DNA from: Methanobacterium sp. Maddingley MBC34
GTDB lineage: Archaea > Methanobacteriota > Methanobacteria > Methanobacteriales > Methanobacteriaceae
NCBI GenBank assembly: GCA_000309865.1
Contig: AMGN01000027.1
Span: 1 to 64,000, forward strand
DNA: 64,000 nt
Reading direction: 5' to 3'
Shown here: positions 26,756-45,650 of the stretch, piece by piece
Layout: the number at the start of each line of letters is the position of its first letter
Position numbering within the stretch: the first letter of the stretch is position 1
The notes under the pieces: model-generated
The model's database searches: none
What the model saw: only the letters and a program-made list of their open reading frames with translations
Told to the model about the DNA's origin: nothing
Made by a program: the position numbers and the translations under genes

Positions 26756-27562
26756 TTAGTCATCCTTTTTTTTGCGTATCCTATTTTTTAAACCGCTAAA
26801 ACCACTGATTATAGTGTCTATGAACATTCCAGCTAACCCTACAATCACACCCAGGAATCCACAGAACAAGATCACATTGTTCTTTGCAGGTAGGGTGCTT
26901 TTCAGGGTTTGGATTTCTTTCTCCACTGGTCCATTGATTTCAGTTATCACTACTTCTCCCTGGGGTAGTTGCTTGACCACTTGATCTACCTGGGATGCAT
27001 CAACCACTAATTTGACCTGTACTATGCTGAATTTAATATCTATACCACTTACCAGGACCATCCAGCTTTTTAGTTTCTTGATAACTTCAGTGGGATCGCT
27101 TCCGGGTTTGGTCTGTATCAACATAGTGTCAGTTGAGATTACCTTGGCTGAGGTTATATTGGTGTTAACCGAGGTTATGCGTGATTCCAGACTACTCTTC
27201 CAGGCACTGCTTATACTTGTTGTTTTAACTGTTATTTCACCACTTTCAACACTTTGAACTCCAGGGATTTTTTTAACAGTCTCTATGACATTATTAATGT
27301 TACTGTCAGTAGAAACATTTATTGTAATAATTTCCTGCTGATCAGTGGTGGACATGTAAAGGGCACGGGCCATGTCCGGAAGATCATCATATACCGGGGC
27401 TATAAAAAAGGCACCACCTATTAAACCAACCACAAACCCTAATCCGATTACGAATAAGAAATTCTTTTTACCAATTAGGGGTGTGAGAAGCGCTGTGGAA
27501 AATACAAACGCCATTAAAAGGAAAAATAGTATGATCATTATGATTACAAATAGTGTTTCCAT
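26756..27562 (-). CDS. Membrane protein of unknown function with extracytoplasmic domain
   Basis: 268 residues. Two N-terminal membrane helices (about 4-27 and 35-55), a soluble region of about 160 residues with two similar alpha/beta units (NVIETVKKIPGVQSVESGEITVK and later EVIKKLKSWMVLVSG; VDQVVKQLPQGEVVITEING), then a C-terminal helix (about 232-255) and a KNRIRKKKDD tail. The repeated i+1 pattern resembles small ferredoxin-like folds, but I do not recognise the family. It lies downstream of the leftward pilin-like operon and may belong to it. Confidence 0.75.
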   Translation of the reverse strand: METLFVIIMIILFFLLMAFVFSTALLTPLIGKKNFLFVIGLGFVVGLIGGAFFIAPVYDDLPDMARALYMSTTDQQEIITINVSTDSNINNVIETVKKIPGVQSVESGEITVKTTSISSAWKSSLESRITSVNTNITSAKVISTDTMLIQTKPGSDPTEVIKKLKSWMVLVSGIDIKFSIVQVKLVVDASQVDQVVKQLPQGEVVITEINGPVEKEIQTLKSTLPAKNNVILFCGFLGVIVGLAGMFIDTIISGFSGLKNRIRKKKDD

Positions 27563-27627
27563 GTTTTCATCTCTGGTTAGTCAGTAGCAGTAGAGTAAAA
27601 GTTATTTAAATTCAATTGTTTCACGTA

Positions 27628-28050
<423 letters not shown>

Positions 28051-28085
28051 AGTTATACCCTTTATGTTTTAATACCATTAATGGT

Positions 28086-28514
28086 TTAAGAAAACTTTAT
28101 ATTGCCATTTTGGTTTTTAATGGTTATTATTTTATCGGTTGTAGTACTGGTGGTGGTATTAAAAGTGGTGAGATTGTTAGGTATGACTTTAATGCTAATT
28201 TTATTCCCATTATAAATCACATCAACTGATTTAGTAGCATTATTTATTATTATAGTGGATGCAGGATCAGTTACATTTACTGGAATGGTGAAATTTGCAG
28301 AATAACCACTTCCAGCTACATTAACTGCATTTATAGCTCCAGCCATTTTTTCACCCAAAGCTCTTGCTTTTCCCAATTCTCCAGTTTGTGTTTGGTTCAT
28401 TTCACTATTGATTAGAGTAAGGAATCCCACCATAATTATTAAAAAAATTAAGGTTATAAACAGTAATTCTACACTTGCCTGTCCTTTCTTGTCAAGACCC
28501 AATTTTTTCACCAT
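28086..28514 (-). CDS. Class III signal peptide pilin-like protein
   Basis: 142 residues. MVKKLGLDKKGQASVELLFITLIFLI has the KG/QASVEL class III processing site, followed by a hydrophobic helix. The remainder is Asn/Thr-rich (likely N-glycosylation sites) and beta-rich. It is the only gene in this leftward group with the canonical Q+1/E+5 motif, so it is the likely main EppA substrate of the operon. It lies 78 bases after the 365-residue pilin-like gene. Confidence 0.85.
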   Translation of the reverse strand: MVKKLGLDKKGQASVELLFITLIFLIIMVGFLTLINSEMNQTQTGELGKARALGEKMAGAINAVNVAGSGYSANFTIPVNVTDPASTIIINNATKSVDVIYNGNKISIKVIPNNLTTFNTTTSTTTDKIITIKNQNGNIKFS

Positions 28515-28592
28515 TAAATCATCTTTAACTAAAACTTAAAAACTTTGATGTTTCATATTCCTGAATTTCTTATGATTTTTTAAACTATCATG

Positions 28593-29690
<1,098 letters not shown>

Positions 29691-29702
29691 TATATCAAAT
29701 TC

Positions 29703-32776
<3,074 letters not shown>

Positions 32777-32996
32777 CCCCAAGTAATTGAATTTACCATA
32801 TAATCTCTTTATTAATTATTAATACATATGACTTTATTCAAGTATATATCTTTGGAATTATTACTTTATAAGTTTAAATTGCCATAAAATTCATGATACT
32901 CTTTAATACATAATATTTAAGGTTAAGATATATAAAATATATAAAATAAACATCATATATAATATCTAATAACTTATCATATAAAAAGAAGGAAAA

Positions 32997-33410
32997 ATGG
33001 TTACTATGGATAATAAAGGACAAATATCAGTAGAATTTATCCTATTTTTAGCTATCGTATTAATTATTGTCCTCGCAGTGGGATATTTTATTTTTGATCA
33101 AAGTGAACAAAACAACATTGCAACTGCAACCAGGTTAGGAGCTACAAATGCCACAACTGCAATGGGGATCACGACCCCGGGAATGTTACCGGTACGTGTT
33201 GACGCCATCCAGATGAGTGGAACTCAAAACATTACCGTACTTATCCAACTCTCTTATAAATCTACTCAAATCCAAAACACTACTTTAAATGGTGTCTATA
33301 ATTCCCTTACTGCGCAGGGGTATTCTCCACAAAAGAAAAGTGTATCCAACATTGTCCAAAACCTGACCCTGAACACAACCAGACACAACTATAACATCAG
33401 GCTAGCATAA
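32997..33410 (+). CDS. Class III signal peptide pilin-like protein
   Basis: 137 residues. MVTMDNKGQISVEFILFLAIVLIIVLAV is a textbook class III prepilin start (KG/QISVEF) followed by the assembly helix. The body is Thr/Asn-rich. RBS AAGAAGGA precedes ATG 32997. It is divergent from the large pilin-like operon and followed by a small membrane protein gene. Probably a structural pilin. Confidence 0.87.
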   Translation: MVTMDNKGQISVEFILFLAIVLIIVLAVGYFIFDQSEQNNIATATRLGATNATTAMGITTPGMLPVRVDAIQMSGTQNITVLIQLSYKSTQIQNTTLNGVYNSLTAQGYSPQKKSVSNIVQNLTLNTTRHNYNIRLA

Positions 33411-33492
33411 AATGAACTCAAAATAAATTTAAGGATAATTAAGATAAAAAATAACATCAAAACATTTTAAATGAAGATAGAGAGGATTGTAA

Positions 33493-33726
33493 ATGGACAA
33501 CGATATAAATGAAGATATAAAAATCAGCAAACCCACAAGCTCCAAACCCAAAAAGAAGAGAAATATTAATATGTGGGGCATTTATATCAGCATATGCTTT
33601 ATCCTAATCGGTTTGGTGTGGTACGGTGTAAATTTAGGAGTTATACCACTTACTTTCCTGCAGGAACAGGCGGGACCAATCGTTCTGGTTCTAATAGGAA
33701 TTTTAATTCTGGTTAAATCATTTTAA
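33493..33726 (+). CDS. Small LiaI/LiaF-TM-like membrane protein
   Basis: 77 residues. A charged N-terminal segment (SSKPKKKRN) is followed by two membrane helices (about 28-50 and 60-76) joined by a short loop (GVIPLTFLQEQAGPIV), ending LILVKSF. The pattern, including the helix pair ending in an I-L-I-L-V-K motif, resembles LiaI/LiaF-like (DUF5668-type) membrane domains. RBS AGAGGA before ATG 33493. Function unknown; it follows a pilin gene by 82 bases. Confidence 0.7.
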   Translation: MDNDINEDIKISKPTSSKPKKKRNINMWGIYISICFILIGLVWYGVNLGVIPLTFLQEQAGPIVLVLIGILILVKSF

Positions 33727-33826
33727 CCATACCAATATATTCTTGTAGTGAATAATCTGAATATAATCACATTCCAAACTAGTTATATATTGTTTACATT
33801 TTATTTTAAAATTGAGAGGTTCTAAT

Positions 33827-34855
<1,029 letters not shown>

Positions 34856-35081
34856 GCACTACCTAACTTTTTTTACAAATTTTAATGGAATATGTATTTC
34901 CAAGAGTATCCCATTGGAACTCCAAAAATATCCCATTGGAACTTGTCCATTTTAGATTTTCCAAATTTTTCAGGGATTAGCATACTCTCAACTATATCTC
35001 TCTCAATTATAAAAAATTTAAACAATGGAAAATATAATAGAGAATATAAAATAATAGCGCATAATTTTAGAGGAAAATCAT

Positions 35082-35291
35082 ATGAACAAGCCAATAGTGT
35101 TAATGATTGTTATTTTGTTAATTGTGGGAGCAATAGCTGTGAACAAGATAATAAACTCTTCAGAACCAGATAATACACAAACAACCCCTGATAATGCTCA
35201 GGTAGTAAGCAATCCCGTTCAAAACAATTCCAACAACACTTCTTCCAGTAATAGTCCAAGCACACCAAAAACCAATGTTTTACAAAAATAG
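35082..35291 (+). CDS. Small membrane-anchored or secreted Asn/Ser/Thr-rich protein
   Basis: 69 residues: an N-terminal hydrophobic helix (IVLMIVILLIVGAIAV) and a low-complexity tail of Asn, Ser, Thr, Gln and Pro (about 27-65) typical of cell-surface stalks. RBS AGAGGA precedes ATG 35082. A longer reading frame on the same strand (34892-35173) has no RBS and an unlikely composition. A short direct repeat (TATCCCATTGGAACT, 34907 and 34929) lies upstream. Function unknown. Confidence 0.6.
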   Translation: MNKPIVLMIVILLIVGAIAVNKIINSSEPDNTQTTPDNAQVVSNPVQNNSNNTSSSNSPSTPKTNVLQK

Positions 35292-35423
35292 AATGGAATT
35301 GGGGCTAAATACAAATTTAATAAACTGATATTACATATTATCAATTTTTTTTAAAAATAAATCGCAAGTAATTATATCTCACGAAAAAATAATCAACAAC
35401 ATTACCAAATACATAATTCAAAG

Positions 35424-36148
<725 letters not shown>

Positions 36149-36196
36149 TTAGATATTAAATTGATTTAATTAGGTCAAAATTTATAGGTCAGATAA

Positions 36197-37474
36197 TTAA
36201 TTATCATCCCACGAAATTATGAATTCAAAGGTGCATTTATCATTATCATCAAGTAGGCACTGGCTTTGCTCCACATGTCCCCGGAGGGACGTCCAGGTGA
36301 AGCTACGTATAACAATGGCCCGGCAAATTAAACAGAAGATGGGACTGACACTTTCTTCATTTGTCCAGGGACAGTTGGCAAAATTAAGATAACTTTTTCT
36401 CTTTTCAATGTCAGTACTGGTAACAATGCCCAGATTAGACATGAATTCACTGATCCAGGAGAGATAACATTGGAATAATACTTTGTTGTCAGTTAAGGCA
36501 TCATCGCCTTTAGTAATCTGACATTTTTCCATTTCCTCCTGGAATAGGGATTTCATGTTTTTCTCAAATCGATCCGCAAAACTACGGGCAATGTTATCCC
36601 TAACCTGAGGTGGAATGTTAGAGGCAAATACTGGCAAGGCACTTACCATGAAACCGGAAAGCTCTCCCCTGGCTTTATCCTTCAATAATTCTTCTCTTTC
36701 CTTGGCTTCCCTTCGACGCTGAGTTACATCACGGAAAACCAGAGCCACACCAATTATGCCCCCGTTCTCGTCCTTAATAGGGGCACTGCTATCGTCAATA
36801 GGCACGGGTTCACCATTTTTATTAATCAAAAGTACCTGAGGAGGTAGATCAATGATGGCATCATTTTCAACCACCTTAACCACCGGATCATCAACTGGTG
36901 CACCAGTTTCCTCATGAATGATTTTAAAGACATCATTCAGTGGTTGGCCAATGGCCGCATCATGATCCCACCCAGTCAGCTTGCTGGCCACAGGGTTCAT
37001 GAATTTGAGTTTACCATTTTTATCAGTGGCAATAACTGCGTCCCCAATACTCTCCAGAGTAGTGGACAACCATTTTTCACTTTCTTTGAGTTTACTTTCC
37101 ATTTGGTGTTTGTAGAGGGCTACCTCCACTGCACTGTGAAGTTCCCGGTCTTCAAAAGGTTTGATTATATAACCAAATGGTTCGGTGATTTTAGCTCGTT
37201 TCAGGGTTCTTTCATCAGAATAAGCAGTTAAATAGACTACTGGAATATCATAGGCATCTCTTATCTGTTGTGCTGCCTCAATACCATCCATTTCTCCCTT
37301 GAGAACAATATCCATAAGCACCAGATCAGGCCGGTTCCGAGCCACATGCTCCAGGGCTTCCTCTCCAGAGGGTGTTATGGCAGTGACTTCGTAACCCAGA
37401 CCTTCAGCCCGGTGTTTAATATCCATTGCCACTATGCTTTCATCTTCCACAATCAGGATTTTCACTTCAGACAT
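36197..37474 (-). CDS. Response regulator with PAS and methanogen output (MetOD1-like) domains
   Basis: 425 residues. REC domain (about 1-118) with the phosphorylated Asp in DLVLMDIVLKG and Lys in PFGYIIKPF; a PAS sensor domain (about 130-250) followed by a short linker; then a C-terminal domain (about 258-425) containing NCPW, PIFCLICRAI and a late Cys, the pattern of methanogen output domain 1. ATG 37474 follows GGGGA; an ATG at 37486 overlaps this RBS. The same output domain ends the regulator at 50762-51655, so the two are paralogues. The input kinase is unknown; the kinases at 47-51 kb are candidates. Confidence 0.87.
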   Translation of the reverse strand: MSEVKILIVEDESIVAMDIKHRAEGLGYEVTAITPSGEEALEHVARNRPDLVLMDIVLKGEMDGIEAAQQIRDAYDIPVVYLTAYSDERTLKRAKITEPFGYIIKPFEDRELHSAVEVALYKHQMESKLKESEKWLSTTLESIGDAVIATDKNGKLKFMNPVASKLTGWDHDAAIGQPLNDVFKIIHEETGAPVDDPVVKVVENDAIIDLPPQVLLINKNGEPVPIDDSSAPIKDENGGIIGVALVFRDVTQRRREAKEREELLKDKARGELSGFMVSALPVFASNIPPQVRDNIARSFADRFEKNMKSLFQEEMEKCQITKGDDALTDNKVLFQCYLSWISEFMSNLGIVTSTDIEKRKSYLNFANCPWTNEESVSPIFCLICRAIVIRSFTWTSLRGHVEQSQCLLDDNDKCTFEFIISWDDN

Positions 37475-37586
37475 GCCATTCCCCATTCATATGTAATGTA
37501 GATCTCTAACATTATCTTTCAATTTGAACCTTATAAGATTTATTATTAGTTTTACAAAATAATCACATTATAAATTAAAGCAATGC

Positions 37587-39512
37587 TCAATCATTCTCAT
37601 GATGTAGATATCTGTGTATTTCAAGGGCCAAATTTCTATTTATTCCCTTAACTTCTGCTATTTCATCAATACTTGCATTTTTTACAGATTCAAAGTCACC
37701 AAAATGTCTAAGTAGGTTCATTTTACGTTTGGGTCCAATGCCTGAAATTTCATCCAGAGGAGAACTCTTGAGATTCTTGTCTCTGAGATTTTTATGATAT
37801 TTTACTGCAAACCGATGGGCCTCATCACGAACCCGCTGTAAGATGTGTAAGGCAGGGGAATCAGAGGGTAATATGAGTGGAATGGAAACTTCAGGTATGA
37901 AAACCTGTTCAAACTCTTTGGCCAAACCTATGACTCCTGTTTTTATACTTAATGAATCTAAAACGTCTATTGCAATATTTAACTGACCCCGGCCACCATC
38001 AACCACCACCAGATCAGGCGGTGTTTCTCCTTTATTAATCAGTTTTTCATATCGTCTTGTAAGCACTTCCCGCATCATACCATAATCATCAGGTCCGGGT
38101 GTTTCAAGTTTATACTTCCTGTAATGGTTTTTTGAGGGTTTACCATCTTCAAATACAACCATAGATGCTACAGCCATTTGTCCGGAGAGATTTGAGATGT
38201 CAAAGGCTTCTATACGGCGTGGAATTCTCGGTATTTTAAGATAGGTTTTTAGATCTAGTAAAGCCCCTCTGGCTTGTTTATGGTGGTTTAAAATTATACT
38301 GGCATTTTTGGTTACCATTTGCACCAGACGATACTCCAATCCCTCATCAGGCACACTCAGAGACACTGCAAAATCATCACTGGTCCTAATTGAAATATTA
38401 GTGTTAACCATAGAACCATTAGTATCCATTTCAGCCCTATTTTCCACATTAAAAACATTACTTTCCATATTTGGACTATTAGAATTATCTAGACTACCAA
38501 TATCATCCTTTAGACCATCAATATCATCCGCACGAATTTTATCCGACAACCACTTCTCAATAAGGTCTCTGTCTTCAATCATTACCGGAAGTAGAATTTC
38601 TGCAGGTACCTGGCGGGGACCTGAATAATACTGTTTGATGAATGCTGCTAAAATCTCAGGGGGTGAGTTTTCCTGGGCTCCTTCCATTAGGAAATCATCT
38701 TTTCCCATGATTTTACCATTCCTTACTCTGAAAACAACCACCACCACAACTTCCCCATCATTGGAGGATGCTATGACATCCTGGTCAAGGCTACGGTTAA
38801 ACTCCATCTTCTGTTTTTCCATAACCTCACCCAGAGAGAATAACTGATCCCTTATAACCACTGCCTTTTCATAGTCATGATTTGAGGCTGCCTGTTCCAT
38901 CTCTTTTTGGAGAAGGTCCATAACCTCTTTTTGCCGGCCTTCCAGGAATAATTTGACCTTTTCCACGTTTTCATGATAGTCTTCCAGAGTGACCTGTCCA
39001 CTGCAGGGTGCAGGGCACAGATCAATCTGATAGTTCAGGCAGGGCCCATCCATGCGTTTACAATCCCTGAGCTGAAATACTGGTTTTAAGAGTTTCAGCA
39101 AACTCCGGACTGATGTCACATCAGTGAATGGGCCGTAGTAATGAGAACCATCCTCCCGAACACTACGGGTGATGAGCAAGCGAGGATAGTCCTCAGAGGT
39201 TATCTGCAAATAGGGAAAGCGTTTATCATCCTTAAGGCGTATGTTATAACGGGGTAAATGTTTCTTTATAAGGTTAGATTCTAAAATAAGGGCCTCTTTC
39301 TCAGTATCCGTCACCATGTAATCCATGTGATGGAAGTGACGCATCAAAACCCGGGTTTTGGGATCTTCCAGTTCTTCTTTAAAGTAACTTTTAACCCTTT
39401 TTTTAAGAGATTTTGCCTTTCCCACATACAAAATCTCATCCTGAACATCTTTCAGGAGATATACACCTGGTTTTTCAGGTAAATCATTGGGGTTGCTAAT
39501 TGTAGCTGACAA
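37587..39512 (-). CDS. uvrC: UvrABC excinuclease subunit C
   Basis: Makes the dual incisions of nucleotide excision repair. 641 residues: an N-terminal GIY-YIG nuclease (PGVYLLKD, EILYVGKAKSL), a UVR UvrB-binding motif (ASNHDYEKAVVIRDQL, about 210), an RNase H-like nuclease (AFDISNLSGQMAVASMVVF) and C-terminal helix-hairpin-helices (ISGIGPKRKMNLLRHFGDF). An Asn/Ser/Asp-rich insertion of about 45 residues (near 340-385) lies between the UVR and RNase H parts. TTG start at 39512 is preceded by AGAGGA. It is separated from uvrBA by the DUF169 gene. Confidence 0.95.
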   Translation of the reverse strand: MSATISNPNDLPEKPGVYLLKDVQDEILYVGKAKSLKKRVKSYFKEELEDPKTRVLMRHFHHMDYMVTDTEKEALILESNLIKKHLPRYNIRLKDDKRFPYLQITSEDYPRLLITRSVREDGSHYYGPFTDVTSVRSLLKLLKPVFQLRDCKRMDGPCLNYQIDLCPAPCSGQVTLEDYHENVEKVKLFLEGRQKEVMDLLQKEMEQAASNHDYEKAVVIRDQLFSLGEVMEKQKMEFNRSLDQDVIASSNDGEVVVVVVFRVRNGKIMGKDDFLMEGAQENSPPEILAAFIKQYYSGPRQVPAEILLPVMIEDRDLIEKWLSDKIRADDIDGLKDDIGSLDNSNSPNMESNVFNVENRAEMDTNGSMVNTNISIRTSDDFAVSLSVPDEGLEYRLVQMVTKNASIILNHHKQARGALLDLKTYLKIPRIPRRIEAFDISNLSGQMAVASMVVFEDGKPSKNHYRKYKLETPGPDDYGMMREVLTRRYEKLINKGETPPDLVVVDGGRGQLNIAIDVLDSLSIKTGVIGLAKEFEQVFIPEVSIPLILPSDSPALHILQRVRDEAHRFAVKYHKNLRDKNLKSSPLDEISGIGPKRKMNLLRHFGDFESVKNASIDEIAEVKGINRNLALEIHRYLHHEND

Positions 39513-39541
39513 AATTAATCCTCTTTAACTTAAATTAAAAT

Positions 39542-39587
39542 GATTTTAATGAATTATTCCATTAGATTTTAATGAATTATTTCATTA
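39542..39587 (+). repeat. 23-bp tandem duplication upstream of uvrC
   Basis: Two copies of a 23-mer (GATTTTAATGAATTATTCCA plus TTA, then the same with one change) occupy 39542-39564 and 39565-39587, in the leader/promoter region of the leftward uvrC. Confidence 0.8.
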
Positions 39588-39640
39588 GTAAATTGATAAT
39601 CAAAAAAATGATCATTTATTTTTTTTAGATTTCATTTCTC

Positions 39641-40450
39641 TCATTTCACTTCTTTTCTTTCCAGGGGATATGCAACTTCAGGTCGTTTAACTGCAAATGA
39701 CTCTTCCAAGTCTTGGCACATATTCCTGGCCATGTTCAGGGGGATTCCCAGAGCCATGTAATCCGTGGGGAACCAGGAGTTACCAGTGGGATCAACAGGA
39801 CCAATGAATGCAGTGTTTTTAGGAGTCTTTTGAGCCATGTGTGCAGGGTAGGTTATCATTGTTGCACAAGCTGGGCCAAAGGGTGCAATTATAGATTCAA
39901 ATGGGTTTTCTGTTCTGAAATGGATTAAACTGCACAGATTTCGTATTTGCTGCCCATTTCCGAAACATAAAACTGATTGAACAAGAGAATCTTCACCCGG
40001 ATAATCATTATTTTCATCTTCATTTTCCGCAAAATCATCACAGGTACTCACCACCAGATACTTGCCCGGTAAGGTAATTTCGCCGATTGATTCTCTAAAT
40101 TTGTCAAATAATTCAGGACTGGCCTTTAAATACTCGGCAATTCCACCTCTGAAATTTTCATGCCCGGTGGATACAAAATATCGGATGTAGGGTGAAATTT
40201 TTTTTGCATATCCCAGCCAGGTGATTCCACCCATACAAACACCTTTCAGGCAATCATGACCCAGATAAACAGGAGGAGCATCTTCACGAACAGCAACAGT
40301 TAATACTGCCTTAGCAGAACAGGTATCAACCTCAACCATTGGAATAGCACCTTCTGGAATAGTATTAGATCCATAAACACATAGTGGTGATGTTTCCATC
40401 ATTCCTGCCCTTTTTAACGATTTTCCAATTTCTTTAATAGTTTTTGACAT
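39641..40450 (-). CDS. DUF169 family protein
   Basis: 269 residues; matches the DUF169 family seen in methanogens and anaerobes. It has several conserved cysteines (VDTCSAKAVL, HDCLKGVCMGG, VSTCDDF) and a Cys-rich second half (FGPACATMITYPA). Function unknown; a cofactor- or metal-binding role has been suggested for the family because of these cysteines. ATG 40450 is preceded by GGGGGA; the upstream TTG is weaker. It is divergent from uvrBA with a 305-base gap holding an SOS-like palindrome, and lies between uvrC and uvrB. Confidence 0.85.
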   Translation of the reverse strand: MSKTIKEIGKSLKRAGMMETSPLCVYGSNTIPEGAIPMVEVDTCSAKAVLTVAVREDAPPVYLGHDCLKGVCMGGITWLGYAKKISPYIRYFVSTGHENFRGGIAEYLKASPELFDKFRESIGEITLPGKYLVVSTCDDFAENEDENNDYPGEDSLVQSVLCFGNGQQIRNLCSLIHFRTENPFESIIAPFGPACATMITYPAHMAQKTPKNTAFIGPVDPTGNSWFPTDYMALGIPLNMARNMCQDLEESFAVKRPEVAYPLERKEVK

Positions 40451-40755
40451 GTCCAATCCCCCAAAAAAATCTATTAAAATGCCAAAGATGAGTTCTCACT
40501 AAAAAATTGCACCTTATACTCCACACCATCAGAAATCTAATTTAAATTATTAAATATGAATCAATTCACTATTATGTTAAATTTACATTTCAAATGATAT
40601 ATTTGGATCTACGAACAGTTCGTAGATCAGTGACTTATATATAATATAGTTGGGAAAGGAATAGTATAATAAAGGATGGTAAATAATATAATCTGTTTTT
40701 AGATCTGACAATGACATTAATTAATATTTTGTTTTTGACTTGAGAGGATTGATAA
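40451..40755. other. Divergent DUF169/uvrB intergenic region
   Basis: 305 bases. It contains the 23-bp palindrome described separately and, directly after it, TATA-like CTTATATATAATATAG (about 40633-40648) for uvrB. Otherwise AT-rich, with no gene. Confidence 0.6.
40606..40628. promoter_or_regulatory. SOS-box-like palindrome at the uvrBA promoter
   Basis: Perfect inverted repeat: arms GATCTACGAAC and GTTCGTAGATC with a single A between them. The GAAC/GTTC core is like that of Gram-positive LexA (Cheo) boxes, but with a shorter centre. It ends about 5 bases before the TATA-like box of uvrB, 128 bases upstream of the ATG. A DNA-damage regulator site is inferred. Confidence 0.65.
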
Positions 40756-42705
40756 ATGAGCAAATTTGAACTTGTATCAAATTATAAGGCATTAGGCGAC
40801 CAGCCAAAAGCTATTAAATCTTTATCTGATGGAATAAACAGGGGAATGAATCATCAGACCCTTCTAGGAGTTACTGGTTCTGGTAAGACTTTCACCATGG
40901 CCAATGTAATCAAAGAAGTCCAAAAACCTACCCTGGTAATATCTCACAATAAAACACTGGCAGCACAACTCTATGAAGAGTTCAAAGAACTGTTCCCCAA
41001 CAACGCCGTGGAATACTTCGTCAGTTACTACGATTACTACCAGCCCGAGGCCTATGTGCCCCAAAGCGATACTTACATCGATAAAGAGTCATCTATCAAT
41101 GAAGAAATTGATATGATGCGGCACAGTACCACCCAATCTCTTTTAAGCAGAGATGATGTGATCGTGGTGTCTAGTGTGTCCTGTATTTATGGTATTGGTG
41201 CACCAGAAGACTACGGAAACCTGGTACTCCAATTGGAGATGGGTCAGCAAGTAGAAAGGGAGGAAATAATCTCTAAACTGGTTGAGATGCAGTACGAGCG
41301 GAATGATATTGATTTCAGCCGGGGAAAATTTAGAGTAAGGGGCGATGTGTTGGAGATCTTCCCTGCCCAGGGAAAAACAGCCATTAGAGTGGAACTTTTC
41401 GGTGATGAAGTCGACGGCTTATCATTCATTGACCATGTAAGAGGCACTGTGAATCGCCAAATGGACAAAATAGTTGTTTTTCCAGCCAAACACTTTGTAA
41501 CCTCACCTGAAAAAATGAACAAAGCCCTGAAAAAGATTGAAGATGAACTAGAAGACCGACTCCGCGTTTTGGAGGCTGAGAATAAACTGGTGGAAGCTCA
41601 ACGTCTTGAACAGCGCACCAGATTTGATCTGGAAATGTTAAAAGAAATGGGCTACTGTCAGGGAATTGAAAATTACAGTATGCATATTTCCGGAAGAAAG
41701 TGGGGAGAAACCCCCTACAGTTTACTGCGTTACTTCCCAGATGACTATTTAACCATTATCGATGAATCACACGTAACTGTACCCCAAATCAGGGGGATGT
41801 ACGCTGGTGACCGTGCACGTAAGGATGTTCTGGTTGATTATGGGTTCCGCCTGCCATCTGCACGTGAAAATAGACCTCTGAACTTTGAAGAGTTCCAGAG
41901 TCTCCAGAACCAGGTGACCTATGTCTCAGCCACCCCTGCCCAGTACGAGTTAAACCTCTCAGAGCAAGTGGTGGAACAAATTATCCGACCCACTGGCTTG
42001 GTGGACCCTGAAATAAAGTTGTACCCTGTACAGGGCCAGGTTGATCACCTGCTGGGTCAGATCAGAGAAAAAACTGAAAAAAATCAGAGGGTTCTGGTGA
42101 CCACCCTTACCAAACGCATGGCCGAAGACCTGACTGATTACTATGCACGTACCGGGGTTAAGGTACGCTACCTTCACTCTGAGATCAGTACCCTGGAAAG
42201 GATTGACATTATTGATGACCTGCGCAGGGGAGAATTTGACTGTCTGGTGGGGGTAAACCTACTCCGGGAAGGTTTGGACCTCCCTGAAGTGGGCCTGGTG
42301 GGTATCCTGGATGCAGATAAGGAAGGATTCCTCCGCTCCCAACCCGCACTAATCCAGACCATTGGACGAGCTGCGCGTAATGTTGAAGGTCAGGTGATTA
42401 TTTACGCAGATAAAATAACTGACTCAGTCCGTAATGCAGTTGATATAACCAATCACCGCCGAGAATTACAGTTAAAATATAATCAAGATCACGGGATCAC
42501 CCCCAGAAGTACAGAACGGACATTGAAAGAGAAAACTAAAGAAAAAGACGTTATTATGCGTGATGATGTGGAGAAAATGCCTAAAGATGAACTGCGTCTT
42601 CTGATAAAGGATTTGAAAGAGGAAATGAAAAAAGCAGCTTCCAGGCTGGACTTTGAAGAAGCAGCCAAGATCAGAGATAAGATACTAATTCTGGAAGGAG
42701 TTTAG
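40756..42705 (+). CDS. uvrB: UvrABC excinuclease subunit B
   Basis: Damage-verifying helicase-like subunit, 649 residues. Walker A GVTGSGKT at 38-45, the beta-hairpin region YDYYQPEAYVP near 95, helicase motifs (TIIDESHVT, QTIGRAARN), and a C-terminal UVR domain ASRLDFEEAAKIRDKI that binds UvrC. RBS AGAGGA precedes ATG 40756. It forms an operon with uvrA, 5 bases downstream. An SOS-like palindrome lies in its promoter. Bacterial-type UvrABC in methanogens is generally attributed to ancient transfer. Confidence 0.97.
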   Translation: MSKFELVSNYKALGDQPKAIKSLSDGINRGMNHQTLLGVTGSGKTFTMANVIKEVQKPTLVISHNKTLAAQLYEEFKELFPNNAVEYFVSYYDYYQPEAYVPQSDTYIDKESSINEEIDMMRHSTTQSLLSRDDVIVVSSVSCIYGIGAPEDYGNLVLQLEMGQQVEREEIISKLVEMQYERNDIDFSRGKFRVRGDVLEIFPAQGKTAIRVELFGDEVDGLSFIDHVRGTVNRQMDKIVVFPAKHFVTSPEKMNKALKKIEDELEDRLRVLEAENKLVEAQRLEQRTRFDLEMLKEMGYCQGIENYSMHISGRKWGETPYSLLRYFPDDYLTIIDESHVTVPQIRGMYAGDRARKDVLVDYGFRLPSARENRPLNFEEFQSLQNQVTYVSATPAQYELNLSEQVVEQIIRPTGLVDPEIKLYPVQGQVDHLLGQIREKTEKNQRVLVTTLTKRMAEDLTDYYARTGVKVRYLHSEISTLERIDIIDDLRRGEFDCLVGVNLLREGLDLPEVGLVGILDADKEGFLRSQPALIQTIGRAARNVEGQVIIYADKITDSVRNAVDITNHRRELQLKYNQDHGITPRSTERTLKEKTKEKDVIMRDDVEKMPKDELRLLIKDLKEEMKKAASRLDFEEAAKIRDKILILEGV

Positions 42706-42710
42706 GACTG

Positions 42711-45650
<2,940 letters not shown>

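Noticed and set aside
34892..35173. 93-codon frame overlapping the small membrane protein gene
   Set aside because: No RBS, odd composition, and it contains the direct repeat; the other frame has an RBS and a proper membrane helix.
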